Shown piece by piece: positions 50,601-59,600 of a stretch of 64,000 bases of DNA (position 1 is its first letter; every line of letters begins with the position of its first letter). The translations under genes were made by a program, and so were the position numbers. Below the pieces are notes generated by a model. It saw nothing but the letters and a program-made list of their open reading frames with translations. It was not told the origin of the DNA and made no database searches. This DNA is from Scolanthus callimorphus (lineage: Eukaryota; Cnidaria; Anthozoa; Actiniaria; Edwardsiidae): positions 4,012,251 to 4,076,250 of the forward strand of contig CM066924.1 in the NCBI GenBank assembly GCA_033964015.1, in the 5' to 3' direction.

Positions 50601-53600
50601 TTTCTCTAGCAAGTGACATAATGTAACTTGAGCAAGAAGCACTATTGATGACATGTTCTTGATATTTATTCATATTCAAATACGTAAATATATTTTTTAT
50701 TCTTCCATCAGACAAGGATTTGTGCTTTTACGCACTGTAGCTATTCCACCTATCACCTCAATAATTCACGGCGCGGGAGTTGTGACAGAACTCCCTCGTT
50801 GGGTGGAAAGAAGCTGAAAGAACTTCCGTGCGATGTTCAACAGTCAGTTCTTCATCAGCAGTGTGGCTGTGTTCCGCCATTTGAGCTCTTCCCCTCCGTC
50901 GAAACTTATGGCGAAACTCTGAAAGATTCGATTTGTTTATGCTTTTCACGTGCGCGGAGTTTTTTACTTGGCCGTCCTTGAGTTTCAAGTCAATAGGATT
51001 TCATGAATAAGCCATTTACAGCTGCATAGAGAAGAAATTTATTGAAAAGAACTGATTTATCTATAAAAATAAAAAGACTTTTAATAGTCCTTTTGAAGGA
51101 AACAAAACATATTAACTGATGTTGCAGATGTTGTCATTCCGTAGAGAAACGACCGACGGAGAAGCGACTTACCTCGAGTTTCGTTTCTCCGTTTTCTTGA
51201 ACTGAAAATAATTTCAGGATCAAAACTGCCTTGATTCTAGAGAAGAAAGGATTAAACTAATATCCTGTGCTCGATATTTTCGTATAAAGCTGCGAATTAC
51301 AACGCCAGAGCACAACTAATCGAGCTCAAAATCGAGCTTTCTTACAGTAAAACATATGGAAGATAATTAGTTCCGGTGAAGTTTTATCCCCCTCGACCCA
51401 GGACTCTCGCGGTTTTTCTTAAACCCTGATTTGGCTTATTTAGACTGATACGTCTCCTTTACACATTTCTATCACCAACGTTATTGTTTTCTCCAGATTG
51501 TTTCGTGACCATGGACATAGCTCTAGCTATAGACACCACCTCAGACATTTCCAACGAGGACATCAGAAACGTAAAGTCCTTCACATCCAATCTCGTGCAC
51601 TCTCTCGCGGATTCTGCGAACGCCATTAGGTTTGGTCTCATGACGTACGGGGAGACGGCTAAAACACTCATCGACTTCAAGCAGATTGCATCTGAGAGCA
51701 CAATTAGGTAAGATATGGAGATTCCTGAAGGAAATACCTTTCGATAAACTCTACACACACAGGGAATTTCTGCAGAAACCAGCCCATGGGAAAAGCTGAA
51801 TTTCCGAAGGCACACGGAATTCACATAAAAAGCCATGGGAAATCCGAATACTTCACATTCTTCTACTAAGGTACATTCCATTTTTCTCATCGATGGCGGG
51901 ATCCGGATCGTAGGATTCCGGACCGCTCGCGAACCAATCAGAGTGCGCAATTTGATGGATACCGGACCGCTGAAAAAATAATGCTTGATATTTTTTCCAG
52001 CAGCCTACTTGTCCAAAATTTTCCCTGCAAGCAAAGCCAGGGGCGGCTCGTTTTACGCCCCTGGCCGTTCTTGCCGTTAATTATTATTTATTGTTACTTA
52101 TCATAATTAGACGCTTACCTTAAATGGAATGGGTAATTGACATAATGTTGTTAAATAAATTTATAGAGCGATGATAGAAAAGCTGAAACCATCTAAAGAA
52201 TCGACTCGACGAGTGGACAAGGCCTTGCAGACTATGACCAAGGAAATATTTAGCCTAGAGGGGGGTATGCGACAAGGACACCCACGATACGCAATCTTCC
52301 TTACAGCAGGAAACAGCTCGGCTGACTCCAAAAACCTCACAAAAGCTTCCGGAGGCTTGAAAAAACTTGGTGTCAATATCATAGCGGTTGGAATCAATAG
52401 TCAGTCGGATAGTGGATTCTTGAATGAACTGGCGACGGAGTCGAGATTTGCTTTTCCACTTGCATCAAGTAGGGAATTGGCGACGCTGTGGCCCAACATC
52501 CAGAAACAAATGTGCAACCGTGAGTGTTAAATGTTACTTTTTTATTCGTAATCTCCTCTTGCCTGAAAACTCTCGAATCTGCCAATATGTCCTGAATACA
52601 CTAGACTTTTCCGTTCTTATTTCAGACTCAAACGATAATATGGTACTTCGTTGAAGATGTGAACTTCCATCTGTGTGACATTATGAAATCTTGTTCACAG
52701 TTTAGGTTCAATTCTTTGTCATCCTATGTCATTCTAATGCACGCTCGCCTTATTTGTGAGGAAAGAGCGACAATCCTCATTGATCTGTACCATACTGCTC
52801 ATTGGTCTCCGTATTTTTTGTCTGAATCAGTTGTCTAATATTCCACCTTCTTTGCTCCTCCAGCTAAACCGGGGTCATGTCCTGCCGTACTTGCGAATAG
52901 ATGTATATCCGGGAACTCTGGTGTCCCCTCAAGTGGCGACATTCCGTGCGGGACATCTGCGGCACACGCGGGACGAAGTGACAAGCGGAATGACTGGGAC
53001 TGCCCTGGAGAGCAGAAGTGCTGCTTGGACTCCACGGCTTGTTACAACATCTGCCGTGATCCGCCTCGAAGTATGTGTTATAGTTTAATTGCTGTGCGCC
53101 ATTGTGCTACATTCCATAAAGTCGATGTTATAGGCCCTCTTTCTGCCACAAACTTTCCCAAAACTGTTAGCTTGAAGACTGCGTCATTTGCATGTCTTAA
53201 GCTTCTATCATTGATTGATTATTCCGTTTTTTAAACTTTGTTATGCAGAAGACCGAATAATTACAAGCGCACATGCTAATACATGGTAATGAGAAATGCT
53301 AGAACAGTTTTGGATTCCGAGAAGAAAAAGGCCCTATAGAGGATCGGTTCTCAGTACCAAATGAGTTTCTCTTTCTCTGACATTCGCAACGCTTCTGATT
53401 GTGGCGGGAAAGAAGGCCCTTCCTTAATTAACCAACTACACTATGTGTATATTGTTTTCGTCCTCAGAATGTGAAGGCCAATTTGATTTAGCCCTCCTGG
53501 TCGAGTCCTCAAGCTCAGTAGGCAAACAAGGCCTTGAAAAATTAAAGGACTTCGCTAATCAACTGATAGACGCATTCACGATCTCACAGCCAAACACACA

Positions 53601-56600
53601 CGTAGCCCTCATCTCCTACTCAGCCACGCCCACTCTACAACTCGGCTTGGGTACCTTGAGGGGTCCTACCCTTGATGATGAAGGGGTAAAGAGTGCGGTA
53701 GGACGGGTACAGCTGTCGGATGGAGGAGTATCGTCTACTGCGGCAGCCATGCGGATGGCCTTGAATGATGTGTTTACTGTAAGAGGAGGCATGAGGGAGA
53801 GCTCCAATAAGGTAATGGGTAGAGGAAAACAATGATAGCGGTTTTACCAGACCCTGAATTTTAACGAGTAAATGATCTGCCGAATGTGATCAAACGTAAT
53901 TGTCCACACCACTAAGGAAGTGTCTAAGTCACACCCTTAGTTTCGCTTTTTACCCGCTCCCTTTCAACCGACCGTGCTTTCGTGCTTCTCCCAAGTCAAA
54001 CGTCTGAAAACCCGTGACAAAGTTTACTAATCCTCTTCGAGATGTTTTTGGTTGCAAAGTTTTAGTTTAAACAACAATTTGATATCTGAAGGACTGGCCA
54101 TACTTATAAGGAGTAGTTCTATTTTCATTGAAAACTTCCATTTGGCGAATGCCAATTAGAACATTTAAAGTTCGGATAATTGTGGAGAAAAGAATCAAGA
54201 AGCTATTCACACTTAAAACGTCTCAACAAAACAGGTATCTGGAAGTCCTCATCAAATTATTGTTTCATTTCTTCAGTCTCTTGTGATTATAAGCCAAGGA
54301 AAGTTCAAGAACCCATCTCAAGCCGCAGTGGTAGCCGTTCAACTCAGGCAGAAACTTGTCGATGTGTATGCTTTACCAATCGGCGACAGTCCAGATGTAA
54401 CTGGACTCAGAAAGGTGGTGTCTAAACCTGAGGACAAGAATGTGTTCATGACCACATCATACGGAGCGCTTCAACCTAACCTGAGGGCGCTTACCAGGAC
54501 GATATGTGCGGGGGCAACGAAAGAGGAACGTAAGTTGACAATTTTCTTTCGTCTAAAATCACACCTTCAAATACTGAGAGATACAGCTGCCGCATGGTCG
54601 AAGTCTTCCGTGTAGACTTCAACTGCTGATGTAATATATCAAAACCGAGAGAACATGTTCCATCATTTACAAACACCGAGAAGTGGGTTAAAAAAACGAC
54701 TTATTATTTAGAAATCCTAACGAAAACAATGTTGAGTGTGATATAACTTCTCAGACGAATCGTTTAAGCTCGGGAAAAGAAGGAATCTCAAAAAACTATC
54801 CCATTCAAGACCACGTATCTAAAACCCCCTTCACGTTTGTGATTTTCTTTGTTTAGGCTTGATGAATTATTAACGGGTTTGAGAAGAGATGTTTTCAACC
54901 ATGTTACTGTTGTTCTTGATTGTTTCTCTTCCTTGATGCCTTGTTTTCCGTATCTATTTCTCGCTTTACGTTTTTTTCCTCATGTTTATATTTTTACCAG
55001 CATGTGGCGAACCCGCTGATATTTACTTCGGCATTCCTACTGCTAAAGAGCTTGGGGGAGAATTTCAGGACATCAAGCAGTTCTTCTCCCGTCTAGCGAC
55101 ACTCTTCCAAGTTGAATCCCGGAAGACACATATAGGTGTCTTACGATACAGTAACACCGCTGACATGGTTCTCAAGTTAGATCAGAGATACAGCAGGGCT
55201 GGTGTGTCGTCGTTCATTGAGGGGATGAAACCCGAAGGCGCAGGTTTTAATGTTCGGAGAGCACAAGAGGCGGCGGCCGATTACGCGTTTACCATCTTTG
55301 GAGGGGTTCGGCAGACCGCGCCGAAAGTTTTCGTGCTACTTGTCGCACGTGAACTGGAAGAATCTAAGGTAAATATGAGCAACTTGAAGTTTGCAAAACT
55401 TCCATTAAAATTTGTTTTTTTAATGAGTTTATTTTGGATAATTATTTTTGGGGCACGTCCTGAACTCAGTCCATTATTTTTTAAGTTTGTCCGTAACTTG
55501 CGTTACGAATTCAATTTTTCATTAATTTTACTTTTTTTTAGCAAAATGTCTTAGCAGCTGCTACAAAACTAAAGAACATGGGCGTGAGATTGATCATAGT
55601 TTCGCCACGTGGAAAGGCAGTGGATCCTTACTTGGGTACAATTTCCTCTCAACCCAAGTCACGGTACCTCGTTACAGCATTAGACTATGACGAACTGGGC
55701 GTTGAGTCGTATAAAGTAGCAGGAACAGCGTGCAAAGGTGAGGAATGTGTCCAAGTAATGAACTTTCTATATAGAAATCATCACAGAAATCACATAGCGG
55801 GGGATATATAGCCACAATAGTTACCTTACTGTCTATGAGAACGAACGCGCTCCTAGAAACGGTAACACGTGCTTCATTAAAATGCTTAAGCTTAAGAAGT
55901 ATTTGGGCCCTTTTAATGGGTCTTTGCAAATTCAAGTGAAGCAGTCAGAAACAGTGCATAAGTTTGCCTGCTCCTATAACCGAGAGTAAAGAATGACTTT
56001 CTGTCACCTAGAAATGTTCCTAAAACTACGATCATCGTTCCTTTTCGATAAATGACAATTTATTCTCCGGTTACAAGCTCCGTTGTCAGCAACCATGTTT
56101 TTCCTTAAATATTCCGAAGTGTGGCGGACATACTATTCTACTATGGCTACGACTTAGTCATTTCATATGAATACCGTGAAACAACATCATGAGCATTTCA
56201 TTATTAGTAAATCAGATAGCAAAATCGCTCAACCACCAACCACTCAGAGAGCAAAATAGACCCTCACTAGTGCGGAAATGTTGTCGAAACATTAGCATTA
56301 GAAACGTGCCTCGGACAGACGTATAAATTTTGCCATAACTCACAACAGCTAAGATTCGCTGAAAGACTTTCTCAGCAAACGATCACCCTGCTTGCATTTC
56401 AGTGAACTACGGAAAGTGCAAGGCATTGCGTCCATCGTCGAATGGTGAATGTCCACCACAGGAAGACCATGAATGCGATTTGGACAAAGACTGTTCTGAT
56501 GACCAGGTCTGCTGTACTGGACGATGTGGTAGAATATGCGAGAAGAAAGTCGACAGTAAGTTTTGCAAGTTTCTCTTTTGAAAAACATTTGAAAATTAAA

Positions 56601-59600
56601 ATTAACTTTATTCATCGGTTCATCGGTCATGAGATGTTAAAATCGCCGATGGCAGAACACCATCGTTATGGCTATGTCAATTATATCCAAGCGTAACGAT
56701 TATTGAATCGTGAGATCGCATTATTGGTGCAGTTGCAATTTAGACTGATACGTCTCCTTTACACATTTCTATCACCAACGTTATTGTTTTCTCCAGATTG
56801 TTTCGTGACCATGGACATAGCTCTAGCTATAGACACCACATCAGACATTTCCAACGAGGACATCAGAAACGTAAAGTCCTTCACATCCAATCTCGTGCAC
56901 TCTCTCGCGGATTCTGCTAACGCCATTAGGTTTAGTCTCATGACGTACGGAGAGACGGCTAAAACACTCGTCGACTTCAAGCAGATTGCATCTGAGAGCA
57001 CAATTAGGTAAGATATGGAGATTCCTGAAGGAAATACCTTTCGATAAACTCTACACACACAGGGAATTTCTGCAGAAACCAGCCCATGGGAAAAGCTGAA
57101 TTTCCGAAGGCACACGGAATTCACATAAAAAGCCATGGGAAATCCGAATACTTCACATTCTTCTACTAATGTACATTCCATTTTTCTCATCGATGGCGGG
57201 ATCCGGATCGGAGGATTCCGGACCGCTCGCGAACAAATCAGAGTGCGCAATTTGATGGATACCGGACCGCTGAAAAAATAATGCTTCATATTTTTTCCAG
57301 CAGCCTACTTGTCCAAAATTTTCCCTGCGAGCAAAGCCAGAGGGGCGGCTCGTTTTACGCCTCTGGCCGTTCTTGCCGTTAATTGTTATTTATTGTTACT
57401 TATTTATTGTTATAATGTGAGAATGCACAGCTCTAACCAATCAGAGCGCGCGTACTATCTTAGCTATTTTATAATATTTATTGTTACTTCTTATCATAAT
57501 TAGACGCTTACCTTAAATGGAATGGGTAATTGACATAATGTTGTTAAATAAATTTATAGAGCGATGATAGAAAAGCTGAAAGCATCTAAAGAATCGACTC
57601 GACGAGTGGACAAGGCCTTGCAGACTATGACCTTGGAAATGTTTAGCCTAGAGGGGGGTATGCGACAAGGACACCCACGATACGCAATCTTCCTTACAGC
57701 AGGAAACAGCTCGGCGGCCTCCAAAAACCTCACAAAAGCTTCCGGAGGCTTGAAAAAACTTGGTGTCAATATCATAGCGGTTGGAATCAATAGTCAGTCG
57801 GATAGTGGATTCTTGAATGAACTGGCGACGGAGTCGAGATTTGCTTTTCCACTTGCATCAAGTAGGGAATTGGCGACGCTGTGGCCCAACATCCAGAAAC
57901 AAATGTGCAACCGTGAGTGTTAAATGTTACTTTTTTATTCGTATTCTCCTCTTGCCTGAAAAGTCTCGAATCTGCCAATATGTCCTGAATACGCTAGACT
58001 TTTCCGTTCTTATTTCAGACTCAAACGATAATATGGTACTTCGTTGAAGATGTGAACTTCCATCTGTGTGACATTATGAAATCTTGTTCACAGTTTAGGT
58101 TCAATTCTTTGTCATCCTATGTCATTCTAGCGCACGCTCGCCTTGTTTGTGAGGAAAGAGCGACAATCCTCATTGATCTGTACCATACTGCTCATTGGTC
58201 TCCGTATTTTTTGTCTGAATCAGTTGTCTAATATTCCACCTTCTTTGCTCCTCCAGCTAAACCGGGGTCATGTCCTGCCGTACTTGCGAATAGATGTACA
58301 TCCGGGAACTCTGGTGTCCCCTCTAGTGGCGACATTCCGTGCGGGACATCAGCGGGACACACGGGACGAAGTGACAAACAGAATGACTGGGACTGCCCCG
58401 GAGAGCAGAAATGTTGTTTGGACCCCACGGCATGTTATTACATCTGCTTTGATCCACCTCTAAGTATGTATTATAGTTTAATGAGAAATGCTAGAACAGT
58501 TTTGGATTACTAGGAGAAGAGAAAGGGCCTATAGAGGTTCCGTTCACATAATATGCATATTGTCTTCCTCCTCAGAATGTGAAGGCCAATTTGATTTAGC
58601 CCTCCTGGTCGAGTCCTCGAGCTCAGTCGGCAAACAAGGCCTTGAAAAAGTAAAGGACTTCGCTAATCAACTGATAGACGCATTCACCATCTCCCAGCCA
58701 AACACACACGTAGCAGTGATCTCCTACGCGACCACGCCCACGCTACAACTCGGCCTGGGTACCTTGAGGGGTTCTACCCTTGATGCTGAAGGGGTAAAGA
58801 GTGCGGTAGGACGGGTACAGCTGACGGATGGAGGGGTGTCTTCTACTGCGGCAGCCATGCGGATGGCGTTGAATGATGTGTTTACTGTAAGAGGAGGCAT
58901 GAGGGAGAGCTCCAATACGGTAATTATTGGAAGAAAAGAAAAAAACGAGGCCAACAAGTCCGTGATTGTCAACATGCAGCAAGCACAAAGGGTGAACAAC
59001 AGACACACACATCGTGTGCCCGCTGTTACTACGGTTTTCATTATTCCGCCCAACCAGGCATCAAACCACGTTTTAGTATTCGTGAGTCAAACGTAGAGCG
59101 TCTAAAGATCCATGATAGATTTTTCTGAACCTTCTGCTCTACCGTTGAATAGGTATCAAAAGTTTTTCTGTCTCAATTCAAGCTTCATTAGTTTCTCGTT
59201 GGTATTCACAACTTTTTCAACTTCAAACTGAGGCTCCCACTGTATTTATGCGCCGCCGATCTATTGTTTATCAGTTGGGAATAGACTGGATATCAGATAG
59301 ATCGACCAGGCGATGAGGAACAATTTTATTGTGGTTTAACTTCGAGTGACACGAGGAAATTACTAGTAAAAGTTTGCAACTTTATGAAGTACGTAATACA
59401 AGAAAAACATATTTAACATAGCGCGAAACTATTACATTGCGAGAGATTGGTTATAGAAAATATTTCCTAATCAACTTCTTTTATTACCTTCAGTCTCTTG
59501 TGATCATAAGCCAGGGAAAGTTAATGAACCCATCTCAAGCTGCAGCGGTAGCCGTTCAACTCAGGCAGAAACTTGTCGATGTGTTTGTTATACCAATCGG

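Noticed and set aside
58143..58463. Long frames across the WAP-E exons (also at 35500, 52756) without the cysteine pattern
   Set aside because: Wrong frame: splice phase and the eight-cysteine pattern select another frame starting at the AG acceptor.
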